Shown piece after piece: positions 1 to 11,922 of a stretch of 64,000 nucleotides of DNA (the first letter of the stretch is position 1; each line of letters begins with the position of its first letter). The stretch comes from Salvator merianae. Taxonomy: Eukaryota; Chordata; Lepidosauria; Squamata; Teiidae. Below the pieces are notes generated by a model that made no database searches, was not told where the DNA came from, and saw only the letters and a program-made list of their open reading frames with translations. The stretch is from NCBI GenBank assembly GCA_003586115.2, contig QVOM02000042.1, forward strand, positions 77,791,636-77,855,635. The letters are read 5' to 3'. Made by a program: the position numbers and the translations under genes.

Positions 1-65
1 CTAGAAATCAAAACTTATGCATCAGTAGTTTTGTGATCTTTGTACATCCATTCTAAGTAGAGTTG

Positions 66-180
66 GCCCAGGCTAACACTGGGATCTCAAGCTGAAACTC
101 TCCAGATGTTCCTGGACTACAATTCCCAGAAGGCACAGGATGCTGGGAGTGGAAGTCTGGGTGTTGTACTCTAGGAATAT
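66..180. repeat. Dispersed repeat of the ACTACAATTCCCAG type
   Basis: The segment contains a run with CTCCAGATGTTCCTGGAC followed by ACTACAATTCCCAG and a GATGCTGGGAGT stretch. Sequences of this kind (a text meaning roughly 'opposed copies of TGGGAGTTGTAGTCC next to CATCTGGAG') recur throughout squamate genomes and also appear here at about 28268-28345, 30711-30830 and 63075-63195. I recognise the pattern but cannot assign the family. No coding potential. Confidence 0.4.
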
Positions 181-344
181 CTAGAAGAGGCCTGTAGTTT
201 GAGATGCCTCCTGGTCTCATCAAACAGTCAGCATTTACCTCAATGGGGAAAGATAAGCATCATTTGATTTTGTTAATGAAATCAAAGAGATGTCAAGAAA
301 AACTTAAGGTTTGGCTAGTTATATTTTCCAGCGGGGGTGTCATA

Positions 345-916
345 TTTATTTATTTATTTATTTAAGTAAAACTATATATATGTAACAAACAACATGAAAA
401 CAATATACTATACAAATATACAAAATAACAGAAAAATACAACAGAATACAAAGTGCCTAAGCATGGTTATTAACTGATACTCTTATTTCCTAACCAAAGT
501 TTGAGTGGATTGTGGTTTGGAACCACAAAGTCAGATCCATGTGGAGCAAAGTCCAAGAACTTGTGAACAGAAGGTGAGTTCTGACTCTTGACCAATAATT
601 TTTCTTATCTGTGCTGTGACGCATTCTGTCATGGCAGATGACCAAAGCATACCAGTTTTGTATTGTGGGAGGAATGTTCCTTTTCCAGTTTGCGGCTGTA
701 AGTTGTTTTCTTGGAAGTAATAATATATCCAAGAGTTGCATGGTAGATTGAGTTAAGTTTAGTTATGATAGGGTCTCAGTAAACAAAATTCTGGGGACCA
801 GTCTTCATGCAGAGATAACATAGATGAAATTTCTTGTAATGTTTCTGTCCAGAATTGATGAATTATAGGGCAATCCCACCACATATGGAGATATTTTCTG
901 TTTTAAAAAAACAAAC
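345..916 (-). mobile_element. 5'-truncated L1 LINE, ORF2 C-terminus and 3' UTR
   Basis: Read on the minus strand, the part near 870-910 encodes HMWWDCPIIHQFW, a form of the cysteine/tryptophan motif near the C-terminus of L1 ORF2p. A frame at 490-741 then reads LLPRKQLTAANWKR, like the C-terminal tail of vertebrate L1 ORF2. The minus-strand 3' side ends in a TTTA-rich run at 349-365, fitting a decayed A-rich tail. Frames are broken between the two motifs, so it is dead. The 5' end is truncated somewhere near 916. The motifs give good confidence in L1; exact borders are uncertain. Confidence 0.75.
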
Positions 917-3900
917 TCACTCTTGAGGTTTTTTTCAACAACCAGTTTTAGGAAAAGGTCCTCTGTGCTCTAATGGGAACCACTTATGTATGTTTCAGAG
1001 TAGAGTTAACACACTGAGTATAATCCAATATGTTTTACTTGATTTCAGGATCAGAGTTATTTACAGTCTAAGCAAGTTTGGCAGTAAATCCTACCAAGGA
1101 AAATAAAATTTCAGTATAGAAATGTGTCATCTCAAAACGCATGGACTCTGTTTCATGGAAATTAATACATTTTTTGTGTTCTGGCCAAAATATAATTTTA
1201 GTAAATTCCCAGAATGGGCAGGTAGAACTGAGGTTTTCTACAAGTTCCAATCATGCATCCACTGCTTATGCTTATGCTTATGCAATGGCCATACATGTTT
1301 TTGCAGTGCATTTCAAACCTTTCTCTCTATTCACTTTTTAGTGTTCTGACTGGCTTAAAAGGTTAAAATTCACAAAAGAACATTAAACTAAAATGTAGAA
1401 AGAACTAATATGATACAGTAAGTATTCCATTGCTGGCCAATGTCACTAAAATATTATTTTCCTAGAATATTAAACAAGATATATTAAAAAAACACTTCTT
1501 GCTAATTTAGGGCTCCATGAATCTTGGCATCCCAGATGACTTCCTGGTCTGACTATAGAGCAGATTGGCATGTCCGGACATGAGCTCTGAGTAAATTGGC
1601 ATGGCTTGTCTGAGACGGAAGCTGGTTCTTCATTATGCTGATTGGCTGAGTGTCTCTTGTCACATCTCCATTCATTTCTCCAGTTTTCAATATTTTAGCA
1701 GAGGAAAAGATAAATTGTTGAGGTTTAATGGGATGGTTAAAGTTGATTTATGAATTGAACATTGGTCAAGAAGGAAAGCAGAAACTCAGGCCTGGAATAT
1801 AATTCATACGTTTCTTCAGTTTAATGGTGACCGACAAGCCCTGGTAGAAAATCCTGGAGGATCTTTTTCCCTTTTAATAAACAGGAACATTTTTTTTCAT
1901 TCATATTGATAACGATGAAGTACTATTATAATATTGTATAAGAGTGAGTGGACTGAAACAGAAGGCAATTAAAAATTAAAGTAAAACAACTTGGGTATGT
2001 TTCCATATTTTGCTCACTTAAGTGTAGAATGTTTTGTTTAAAATGCCCTTTTGAAAAGGTAGAGGAGTTGGAGGAAGAAGTACCAGACCCCCATTCAGTT
2101 CCTTGTTATGTTTGTCCAATCTTCTTTAAAAGTAAGAACCAAGAGAGCTTGAGCTTGAGAGAAGGGGTGTAGTAAATTTTGATTTTTGTGCATGTTGGTA
2201 TACACTCCTAACTTTACTTCCACATGTCATATAAGTAGTTTTACTTTTGCCTCAGAAAGGTGAATGATTTATATTTCCTGTGCAGATTTTGTGATGTAAC
2301 AGCTGATGGTAAGGCCAGCTCTGGATGCCGGCCAAATACTGTGCCTGTAGGCAATATTCTGGAGAAAAGCCCCTCCAGCCAGCGTGAAATACCTGGCTGT
2401 GTACAATGCCACCACTGCGCATGTGCAGGCATCTTTTTTGGTCCCCACACATGCAGACCACAGGGCAATGATGGTGGCATAGGCTACAAGGTAAGTGATA
2501 GTACTAGTTTGGGAAAACCTGCCATCAGAGTCTGGTTTTCCCAAAATAGGATATCACATGTTTTATGGGGGGATATAGCTTAGCTGTGTTGGGGTTGCCA
2601 CAGATATGTGTGGCTAGCCCACCATAACAGTGCCAAAATGGCGCTATATTCCCCCCATCTGGATGCAGCCTACGTGCATCTCAATTTTTTTGTAATTAAC
2701 AAAGCCTGTCTTCTTTTGTCACATGTCTGATAAATAAGTAACAATGTGAAATTCTCCTAGTGCTTGTTTGTCCCTGTGCAACTTCCTGCCATAGAAAAAT
2801 GTCTTTATCTTGATCAGTTTTCTATCATAGAAACATTGGCATTTTTTCATCCAGATGCAGGAATCAAACCTACTGTCGCTGAGATTGAACCAGCATTTTT
2901 TGCTGGAAGAACTTGATTATACAGGACGGGGTGTATGAAGGGGCAGCAATTAGCAGCAACACCAGTGCAGTGGTGTTCTCCTATGGGTGTGTCATGTAGT
3001 TGCAAACCTTGCACCAATAGAGTTCTAAATTGCATGGAGCCCTGAGCCATAGCTGTACACAGGAACATGCCTGTTCCACGAGCAAATGCAATAGATCCTC
3101 TGTTTGTTCACTGCATGTATGGAAAAGGTTGGAAAGAGGCAGGGATGGCTGGCCATACGGAGCAAGCAGGTGGTGCCCCACTGCATCTAGTAGGTCCCTT
3201 TCTCCTTCGGGTATATGCCTAATCCACTCTCCTCACTTAGTTCAGTTTTTGTGTGGGTTTATGTAGAACTGCAGCCATACAGTATCTCATCTACCTCTAC
3301 CTTCTCTGACTCTCAGTGTCATTTCTTTTTGCCCACCAGGTTCTCCTCTCACCTTTCACAATGGGCACTGCCACTCCTGTGTGAACTCTAATGTACTTTC
3401 AGAGCACTTGCTATAAGAATCTGCAGTTCATGCCTTCACAGAAGATCTGCATATCTGAATTTATTCAGCACTGTTTCTTTTACATTTTCATGAGAAAAAA
3501 AAAATAAAAAAAAATCCCTGGTCCCATTCTGCTTTTGTTCCCAGTGTTAGGTTTGTATCCCACACTCCTTCTAACAAGCTCATTCAAAGAGAAATGGAAG
3601 TTTGCGTGGCATTTAAGAATGTTGCTCCTGGAATAGCGGAGCCCAAGAGTTGAGCGATAGGTTTTGTTGATCTGCTGATGTGGCCTGGTAGGACAGGATG
3701 ATCCTTACAAGGAGAAGAACAAACAAAAAGAAGAGCAGAAAGTAGAACCTGTCCAGCAGCTCAGAACAGAATCTGATAAATGTCGAAAGGAGATTGATTT
3801 GCAGAAATCAAGCTGAAGAGAAAGTAGGCTGCCTCTTGATTCCTGAATCAGGATAGCCCTGAGACTACTGCTTCATCTGCCTTTTAAAACTGTATACAAA

Positions 3901-6280
3901 TCTTTGCTTATTTATTATCCAAGTTCAGTAATAATCACTTATCACTGCAGGGCAGTTTGGGAGAGGTGAAGCTTCCTGGACCACACTCTGATCCATTGTG
4001 GTCTCTTTCAGTCCCTGAATGACCAGAAAGGCATCTCCATGCTGTCTAATACATTCTTTGTTGTTTTCTGTCCCCATGCCACGATACGTTATGCTATGCC
4101 ACGTCTCATCATGCCACGCCATCCCAGCTCACTTCCAGCCCGATTCAGATTGGACCTGGGTTTACAGTGATCGAAGGCAATATGAATCACGCTCACTGGT
4201 CATCTCTGGTGACCTCAACCCACGTGCTGTCCCTAACATTACCACAGGCATTTCACTCTGGCCCTGTTCACATTTTGGGATTTCTGCATAATAATTATGC
4301 AGTCTCCACCTGATACTTCCATTTTCTTGGGAGCAGATGGCATAAAACTTGTTCACATTCTACCAGGTTTGCACATGTGTGCTTTGCGCTTTCTGCTCCT
4401 CCAAAAAGACCTCCTCTGTGTCAGTTGTAGCCTTTTGGAAAAGTAAGGATCCTTGCCATGTCTCACGGGCCATTGCCAATCAAAGCTGCAGGAATTTCCT
4501 AACATCACTTAACGCTGCGCTTAGAATCTTGTTGTATAACTTGGAATACAGACCGTTGGGAGGAAGAGAGAACGGAATGTGAGAGCACGAAGTGGCTGAG
4601 CATGGGCAGCGAAGGGGGTGTGAGAATCATTTGGAAACGTCCCTAGAGTGCAATCTCACACTGAGGTTAATGGCGCTTACTCCATATATGAACATACTGT
4701 ATCGAGCTTCATTCTTAATATAGGATCAGATAAACTTGGTTATTGAGAAACCATTTCTGGCTAAAGCAAACTGTCTGCCTTGTGTTTCCCTCCTTGCCAG
4801 GCGTGGGTGTGAGGGGACAACTTATTCCCCCGAGTCTTCTTGCCATTTGCCCTTGGACTACAAAAGCAAGAGTAAGGATGCTCTGACGTCAGCTGCCAGC
4901 TAGAGAATTAAAAGGCCACTGAGGAATTGCATAACTCGCATCCAAGAAAGAAGATCACCATTTGTTCTGACATTATTTCCACTTTTCCCATTCACCCCCA
5001 CCCCTATGTCCTACATTTGCATAGTTTGCAAGGGCCTGCATGTTGTTCTCTGAGGAATTGTAGAAGCCAGTATTTGTTTGAAAAATGGACAGTTTTGTAG
5101 AGGAAATAACTGGCATGAATTTGAGACATTGTAATACAAACGACTGCTAAAAATACATGCCTTCTCCATCGACAGCCCCCTTTCAGAAGTATTTTCAGTT
5201 GTCTGAATGTGTCTAATTCAGTGGACCCATGTCACCCACAGTTTCCCCATCCGTGGGTCATATTTATTCATGAAGGAGGAAATGAAAGCCTCTTTCTCTA
5301 TGCGGGAAGAATGGTCTCACTTATTTGTGAGATTTGACAAGAGATGGGTATTTTTAGAGGCTTTTTGTAGCCATTACGTCAGTATATCTCTCACACTTCT
5401 GGCATTTGAGAGAGTTTCCAGGAACAGAATCCTTACAAATGTTGAGGGTCTGCTTTTAAAACTAACACAGATAATGCGTCTGATTACCCTATTGCGTACT
5501 CATAGATAATCATGCCTAGGCACATTCATAAATCTGCTTAATGTGATTTGATGGCAGGCACTATAATTTTGTTACCCACATACAACTTGGAAGTCTTTTC
5601 TAGGAAAATCTTAGATTGCACTCTTACTGATCACCCTGGAACTTGAAAAACATATATGTATATGTTTGAATTACAGTTTCAGTATTCAGTTTTCCTATAG
5701 TCTGACCACCACAACTCACATGTTACAATATATTCTCATGTACGAAATTCCAGCAATATTTGGCATATCAGGGCAAGATGGCTGATGCAAATACTGAACT
5801 TTCTGAATTGTTAGGCAGATCTAAACAGGACTTAGGAATGTCCCCAAGATTCCATAGAAATGAGATTAAATGTCTCAAAAAGAATGTGAACTAATCTTTG
5901 TAGCTGAGAACTTAACGACAAGGCACCTTTCAGGAACCTAGTTGTGTCTTTACACCCCCCACACTAAGATACAGGTAGTGGCAATTACAAGATAGAATTG
6001 GCAGTTAAGAATGGGATCATCTACCATATATTCTCTTCTTCCATGGTCATTTTTGAAAAAAAATCAAATCATTTTATTATCTCAGTTAAAGTTAGCAATC
6101 AGAAAAGAGAAGATTTGCACAAAATATTGATAATAAAGAAAAACCTCAAGCAAGAAGTTCCGTGTACGGAGACTCAGTTTCATCAAACGTTTTTGGAAGC
6201 TGCAAACAATGACAAGTTTCTGGTGTGAAAATGCAGAGGGATGTATTTGCTTCCAAGTATACTTAATAAGACACTTAGGT
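917..6280. other. Unlabelled, mostly AT-rich noncoding DNA
   Basis: I see no exon, LINE frame or clear transposon end here. It holds a small GCTTAT triplication (about 1264-1281), an A-rich run at 3493-3510, a fairly GC-rich patch at 2280-2480 that may be an old unassigned element, and a CRE-like site near 4884. Open frames in it are short and lack recognisable motifs. Confidence 0.5.
4884..4891. promoter_or_regulatory. Perfect CRE-like palindrome TGACGTCA
   Basis: An exact 8-bp TGACGTCA, the CREB/ATF full-site consensus, lies in DNA of moderate complexity (about 4800-5060) without transposon signatures. CpG-containing CREs are rare in CpG-depleted vertebrate DNA, so survival could hint at function. 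One 8-mer can occur by chance and nothing else here indicates a promoter. Confidence 0.3.
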
Positions 6281-6690
6281 TGTGTCCACACTGGGCTGGT
6301 AGATCAGCCCAGGGGACCCCCTGAAATGCCTCATCCATTCACCCCAGAAGAGACATTGTAGCAAAAATGGTGCTGAGTGTGGACTGCTTATAAGCAGTCC
6401 ACACAGCATTCCAGCTGGTATACCAGACCAATGGCCCAGTATACCATGAGCTGTGGTCCAGTGTACCACAGCTGAGATGTCTGACACCATTTTGTCATGC
6501 CCCCAGAAGCAGCCCCCAAGGTGCACTGCTTCTCGGCACTTGGTGGAAACAAGCCCAGCCAGCAACTTTGCAGGCCAGGAATGGGATGGGCCTTGCTGAA
6601 GGTCCGTGGCATGCACCACTGGTAGCCAGGCCATCATGGGCTGGATTACCTGTTTCATGCCAGCGCAACACAGGATAACCCACACTGTGT
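6281..6690. repeat. GC-rich, CpG-poor segment, possible old MITE
   Basis: The segment opens with TTGTGTCCACACTGGGCTGG and ends with AACCCACACTGTGTAGG, giving only a weak inverted match. It contains TGGTATACCAGACC, also seen in the short palindromic element at 33191, and is similar in composition and opening to 34678-35200. This resembles an old non-autonomous DNA element, but I cannot demonstrate proper terminal repeats or a target duplication. Confidence 0.3.
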
Positions 6691-7595
6691 AGGAAGACCC
6701 TCAGTTACTTACAATAATGCTTGTGTAATCCATAGGCAACAGATTTCTGTTAAGTTCAGTTAACACAGAAAAACAATTAGACAGAACTTACAGCACTGTA
6801 TTCTGATAGAATCAATCAAAACAATAATAGTATAAGCAACCGATACTTCCAACCAAAAAAAGTGCCCCTACAAGATAAGGTGAAATTATATGTACTTGAT
6901 ATCCAGCAATGTTTCCCTGTTACATCTAGATTAGCTGTGGCTCTGCAAATCCTGAACTAGTGTCTACACAGAGTAATGAGTTGGATGAGAGTCAATGCAC
7001 CGAGATTGGATCCTGACAAGACAGGGGCCTCACGAGTGGTTGGATCTGTAGTCCAAGAAGTGCATATAGGACTTCTAGATAGAGTTTGTACTCCTTGGAA
7101 GGAGCAGGTATGTAGTCTCAGCATGATCCCCTGTATCATCATTGTCTTGAGGCCAAAGTAGCACCTATGGTAAGGAGTACCTTTGGCTGTTACAGGCTGG
7201 ATCAATGTAATATGCTTTGTGTGGTGCTGTCCTTATAACTGGTTAAAAGGTTTAAGCTAATAGAAAATATGGTAACTAGGCTGTTGAGTAGAGGTGGATC
7301 CTGTGAAAACATTTTCCTATGACTCAAGAATTTTCATTAGTTGACAGTTTACTACTAGACTGAGTATAAGGTTTTGAAAGCAGCTATGAAGCCCTAAACT
7401 ATTAAGAGGTGTTGTCTTCTTTGCTAACAAATTCCAAATGACCTCAAGGAGCACTGAGAGCAGAGGCAGCTTCTTAGTGTCACCTTACTTCCAGCTTTAC
7501 TTATTCTCTTTGGCCATTTAGCCACTACTTTTAGGTGGTTTTCTGAGACTCAAACTTCCTCTTTATTCTTTAGCAACTAGATCCTTCCTATCTAG
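6691..7595. other. Unlabelled noncoding DNA
   Basis: No recognisable transposon end, exon or RNA gene is visible. Open frames are short and unremarkable. Confidence 0.5.
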
Positions 7596-7596
7596 G

Positions 7597-8091
7597 GGCC
7601 TTTCTGCACACACTTGTATGAGGTTCCAACCAGTGGGTTTGGACCAGGTAATCACACTGGTTGGGGCCATGGAAAACCATGGTTTGGAACTGCGTCATCT
7701 GCACCACAACACTGATCCAGACCAGTCCCCGCACCAATCCTAAAGCTTGCACAAGTTTTGCGGGTGGGTTCTGAGGGCTAGGAATGAAAGTTCCTAGCCC
7801 TGGAGCCACCAGAGGACCCATTTCAGTGGTGCACCACTGAAATGGATCCCCTGGTAGTCCCGAACCCAGGAGGTGTGCCTTCTGCATGCCTCCCTGTTCT
7901 GGACCAGGGCCTGCTGGTTCATTGGTGTTTAAACAGATCTACCGGTGAGGCCCCTTGATCTGTATCAGACTCCATCCTTTGCAGGCAGAGCATATCAGCA
8001 GATGGGGGGAGGCTCACAGATCCACATTAATCTGTGGAACAACGAGGTGCAGAAAAGACCTTGTGGATTAAAGGTAAGTACAGAAAGGGCC
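7597..8091. mobile_element. Probable MITE with GGGGCCTTTCTGCAC end
   Basis: The left end GGGGCCTTTCTGCAC matches the inverted right end near 8077-8091 (GTACAGAAAGGGCC) and the terminal motif of the other MITEs in this window. The interior is GC-rich and CpG-poor. No matching 3-bp target duplication is visible. Its right end overlaps the left end of the next element, so the pair could be a nested or composite insertion. Confidence 0.45.
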
Positions 8092-8457
8092 TCTGCGTAC
8101 TTCACAGTAAATAGTTAATTCTAAGAACACCATCTCACACCGGGAAAGTTCTGGCCACTGCCATGGCACCTGGCAACACTGCGTGACAGCACAGGTGCAG
8201 CCGTACCCCACAATGGTGCAGGTGCAGTTGTGCTGCGCCACTCTGCGTTCACACCTGGAAGCAGGTGCAAACACAATGTACTGAGAGCAGTCCAGCTGCT
8301 CCCGTTACAGTTGTGGAGCACGATTTTGTGCTCCATAGCAGGTAGTGATTGGGAGCAGTGGTAGTCTGCTCCCAATCGCCAGGGCCTCCATGAAATGTGG
8401 AAGCACTTGAGTAGTGAGCATCCCTGATGCTCACTACTGTCAAGTGCAAAAAGGCCC
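8087..8457. mobile_element. MITE-D-like element, copy 3
   Basis: The right end CAAGTGCAAAAAGGCCCC is a good inverted version of the shared GGCC..TTTGCACTTG end. The left end GGGCCTCTGCGTACTTCACA is weaker. The interior shares CACCTGGAAG, GAGAGCAGTCCAGCTGCTCC and GCCATGG-rich stretches with the elements at 11923 and 20974. Flanks (AAA and CAT/ATG) do not form a clean duplication. It is non-coding. Confidence 0.5.
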
Positions 8458-9427
8458 CATGAAGTCGTTGCCTTAAATGAATAGGATATTCCAGCTTCCT
8501 GTTCCACTGTTCCTATAGTGGATGCAAGTCATTCCATTCTAGCCATGAAGGCATGATATATATGAATGACTGCATTGCTTTGAATCAATTATCTTTTGCA
8601 AAGGTGAGTCAGGGACATTCATTATAAAATAAGCATATACAAATGGGAAAGGTTCTGTAATTGGATATACAGTACCCTAGAGAAGAGTGATTAAGTGGCC
8701 CAAGGCATTTTAAATCTGTTTTCTTTCATCAAGGATTGGAACTGAACCCAGAAATCTGTGACTTGCATATTTTGTACATCATTCAAAAGTCAATCTACAC
8801 ATTATATGTTAACAAGGGCCTCTTTCTGATAGATTAAATGGCTGTACACTGAGACTAATTTGAAGGAAATAATTCTTTGTAATAAAGCTCCTTCACTTGC
8901 AGTGGGAAGGTGGGGTCCATTATTCTGCATAATGAGATGAAATGTTTGCAAACAGGATCAGTGGAGCAGGCTGCACTGTTTCGCCCTCTCAGCTGCACCA
9001 GTGATGTTTTTTAAGGAATCCCCTTGTGAACCTAAGTGCTCAGAAAAACCTTTTGAGTGGTACCTCAAAAGAGCTTCCTTGAAAGATCTGAGAACTTCAC
9101 TGCCATGTTTTAACTGCCCTCTATGACAGTGGCTGCACAAGCTTGGTCTGAACCTGAGACAGGGTGCAGAAGTGGAGTCATGCCAGACCTGTCTCGGTGT
9201 GCCCCAGTGGTTGGTGCAGAGCAAGGCCCATTATTGTGTCCATTCTGGCAGCCAGAAAATCATGCTTTATTGCTCTCATTCCACCCATGGGCTTTTCCCC
9301 ATCTGAGAGTGAACTTGGGCTGAATGCTCACTTGAGTGTCTTTACAGCATTCTGGAGATGCCCTGCAGGTGGATACAAGCGTTTGACACCAAGGCCAGTC
9401 TAGCCCATGTGCAGTCATAGCTAGTGC
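8458..9427. other. Unlabelled noncoding DNA
   Basis: No exon or transposon end is recognised. The part at 9120-9400 is GC-richer with chance open frames of up to 88 codons on both strands and no recognisable domain. Confidence 0.5.
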
Positions 9428-9645
9428 TGCTATTGTTGCATTTATACCTCACTTTTCTTCCAAATGGCTCAAGGCAGCAAGCATTTCTTCCTCTCCATTT
9501 TATCCTCACAAAAAGCCTCTGAGGAAGGTCGGGCTAAGAGACAGGGGCTGGTCGGAGGTCGCTCAGTGATCTTCCAATCCTAAGTGGAGGAATCAGTTCT
9601 GATCTCCAAAGTCTTAGTCCGACACCCTTGCTGCTATATGGCAAG
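9428..9645 (-). mobile_element. tRNA-headed squamate SINE, antisense
   Basis: On the minus strand it starts with a tRNA-like head (CAAGGGTGTCGGACTAAGAC), runs through a body with AGCGACC, TCCTCAGAGG and GAGGATAAAATGGAGAGG, and ends in GCCTTGAGCCATTTGG and GAGGTATAAATGCAA. That order (tRNA head, TGTGAGGATAAAATGG, CTTGAG, GGTATAAAT tail) is that of an abundant squamate SINE. Diverged and without a clear target duplication. Confidence 0.7.
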
Positions 9646-10165
9646 GTCTTTCAAAGGCCTGCACCGTTTCTCCTCAACCTCTAAAAGCCTGGACTGTTAT
9701 TTATTTGCCCCAAAGGGCAAGTCCTGTGTGCCGAAAAGCTCTCTTTAAGTGCAATTCATTTCCTTTTCAGCAAATCAAAACCTTGCCTATTATATGGCTG
9801 CTGTCATGGAAGCAATCAAGGAAGGAGTCCAGAGGAAATGAATTGTCAAAACTGGCAAGGATTTGTATGATGAAATATCGATAGATCTCTTGGATTAAGG
9901 CACAGAAACATACACAGTTTCTAACTGTCAGTGTGCTTCATGGTTAAGGGCTTTGGATTTAAGCAGATTGGCACCTCATCTTGTATGCATTTACATGGAT
10001 ACAAATCTCCTTGATTTCAGTGATCATTTATTTCCTCATATTGGAAAAAATGACCAGTTTTATGCCTTCAATCTCACTCAAATCTTAGTGTGGTTGTAAA
10101 TTCTTGAACCGCTTTAAACACCCTCAGGCTACATTTTAAGTGGTGCTCTAAATGTGTATTAACAG
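9646..10165. other. Unlabelled noncoding DNA before the hAT relic
   Basis: No exon or repeat is recognised. It ends with the left copy of an 8-bp duplication, ATTAACAG, at 10158-10165. Confidence 0.5.
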
Positions 10166-10340
10166 ATACAAATTAAGTCTGGGTGTTCAGGCCCCACCCG
10201 GAGCACGCCATGGCTGTTCATAGGGCCTCACAGTCAGTGACCTGCTGAGGCAGTACAGAGGCCCGGAGGCCCCACGAAAAGTCATGGCATACTTTGCGTA
10301 GGGCCCAAACACCTGGGCTTAAAGCCGCTGGCCGCCGCTG
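10166..10340. mobile_element. Old hAT-type palindromic MITE relic with 8-bp target duplication
   Basis: It is flanked by identical ATTAACAG copies at 10158-10165 and 10341-10348, the 8-bp duplication expected of hAT transposons. The right end reads GGCCGCCGCTG, an inverted CAGCGGCGGCC, typical of hAT ends; the left end has decayed. The interior (GTGTTCAGGCCCC, GCCATGGCTGTTCATAGGGCC, GGAGGCCC) matches the fresher palindrome at 33771-33961. Non-coding. Confidence 0.75.
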
Positions 10341-10559
10341 ATTAACAGTGAAGAGCTCCCATTTAAAGTATCCCTTTGACTTTGAACTTAGCACATGACC
10401 TGGGCCAAGTTGCTGTGTTCAACTCCACCTCTGCCCTCCCAACCTTCTGATGCCGAATAAGGGAGGGCCTTTTCTCCTGGGTTCAAATTTTATTGTGTTT
10501 TCAATGCTTGTTCAATACATCTGTGTACCCAGGTGCTTGCTGAGATCACCTAGCTGACT

Positions 10560-10990
10560 GTGGCATGTTGTTTTATTATAGTGATGCTATTCTGTTGAGA
10601 AGAAACAGCATCGTTCCAGCTGAGGCGTCTCTATGTAGATGAAGGAAAGGCCTCTTCCCTTGTCTTTGCTACAGGAAATGGTTTGTGACCGCTGCTTTCC
10701 TCTGAATTTCATCTGCTTGTATTTTTGAAACTCACGTGATCACCGCCCCCTTCGGCAGCCCTCCCAAGAAAATGAGCAACCCATTGAAATTTTCATCTGA
10801 TTAGCAAGGAGCTGTTAAATAAAACCCAGTGCCCCCCACCCAGCAAGCCAGGCTGTTAATAGCATCTCTGCAGGGTGTAACAGGCACAGTAATTGAGCAT
10901 CATGCTAATTAACTTCCTCGGGGAAAGTAACATAGAAATTATGCAAAGCAGAACATTTTTCTACTGGGGGAAGATAATGTAGCCTTGTAC
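10560..10990. promoter_or_regulatory. Candidate conserved noncoding element (enhancer-like)
   Basis: This non-repetitive block holds closely packed homeodomain-like cores (GTTAAT, GTAATTGAG, GCTAATTAAC, GATTAG) and an octamer-like ATGCAAAG at 10941-10948. It lacks frames, inverted ends and repeat similarity. Dense ATTA cores in moderately GC DNA are common in vertebrate developmental enhancers. This is an inference from composition only; conservation is not testable here. Confidence 0.3.
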
Positions 10991-11212
10991 CTACGGGTTT
11001 TAGAATTACTTCACAATTCATTCATTGATTCATTCAATTTATATGTCACTAAATACAAGCTGTCTTGTAGTAACACAGTAAAAAAAAACCCAGGCCAGTT
11101 TCATCCATATTACAAGAAGAGAATGCAGAATAAAATGCCTTAAACAAGTCAAGACTCTGAGATGAACACCTGGAGACCCCTTTCTTCTTTGCCGGAAGAC
11201 AACCAGCAAAAG

Positions 11213-11290
11213 TTTATTTATTTAAAATATTTCTGTACTGTTTCTCATTATTATATAATCTTGAAGCATTTCACAACAAAGGTAGATTAA
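11213..11290 (-). repeat. Degenerate LINE 3' tail, antisense
   Basis: TTTATTTATTTAAAATATTTCTGTACTG followed by a run resembling GAAGCATTTCACAA is the antisense form of the 3' tails of reptile CR1/L2-like LINEs, like those starting at about 19415, 58555 and 60598. Short and diverged. Confidence 0.4.
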
Positions 11291-11389
11291 AAAGATCAAT
11301 GCATTTTTTAAAATCATTTTTAAAAAGTGGGTTGGAAAAGGAAAACCAATCACATTGAGAAGACCGGAGCAAAACGACACGTGTGGTGT

Positions 11390-11443
11390 TCCTAATATAC
11401 TCCCAGGAGAATTGCGGATTTTAACCCATGACTGGAAGCACCC
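11390..11443 (-). mobile_element. MITE-E terminal fragment
   Basis: Read on the minus strand it starts GGGTGCTTCCAGTCATGGG and continues with AATTCTCCTGGGAGTATATT. This is the end shared by the elements at 46411, 54704 and 62640. I could not find a matching second end, so it is probably a truncated copy. Like the element ending at 55367, it is followed on the plus strand by TTGGA. Confidence 0.5.
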
Positions 11444-11922
11444 TTGGATGGTAGTAATCGCATCCCTGTTTATATGTGCAAACAACTCCCATTAGTGGAA
11501 TTTACTTCTGAACAGCAGTAGCAGATTCCATGGGGAAGAAGACAAGAGGAGGCGGGAATCGATGCCTCAGCTTTGATGGCACTGCAGCATGCTTTCATGG
11601 ATCGATATGCACTTTTGTCAGGATCGCCACCCTAGGCCCAGAGTCTGGAAGAAGGAAGAGTATAACTTCAGCACGTTCTCTAACTTTATTCTGATAGCAG
11701 CACACAAGGATTATAGGCAAGCATCTAGCATATGTAGCATCTCAGTTCAGTTCCATTTCCCACACCCACGCCATCCAGTGTAACACAGCTCAAGGACCAC
11801 AAAACGACCTGTGTTCTCAGGCCTGGTTATCTGTGTACCAAGTTAACCACCAGCAGCTAGAGAAAACATCGGGTCTGTAAGAAAAGCAAGCAGGCATGGC
11901 TGTGATTGTGAAACATACAAAA

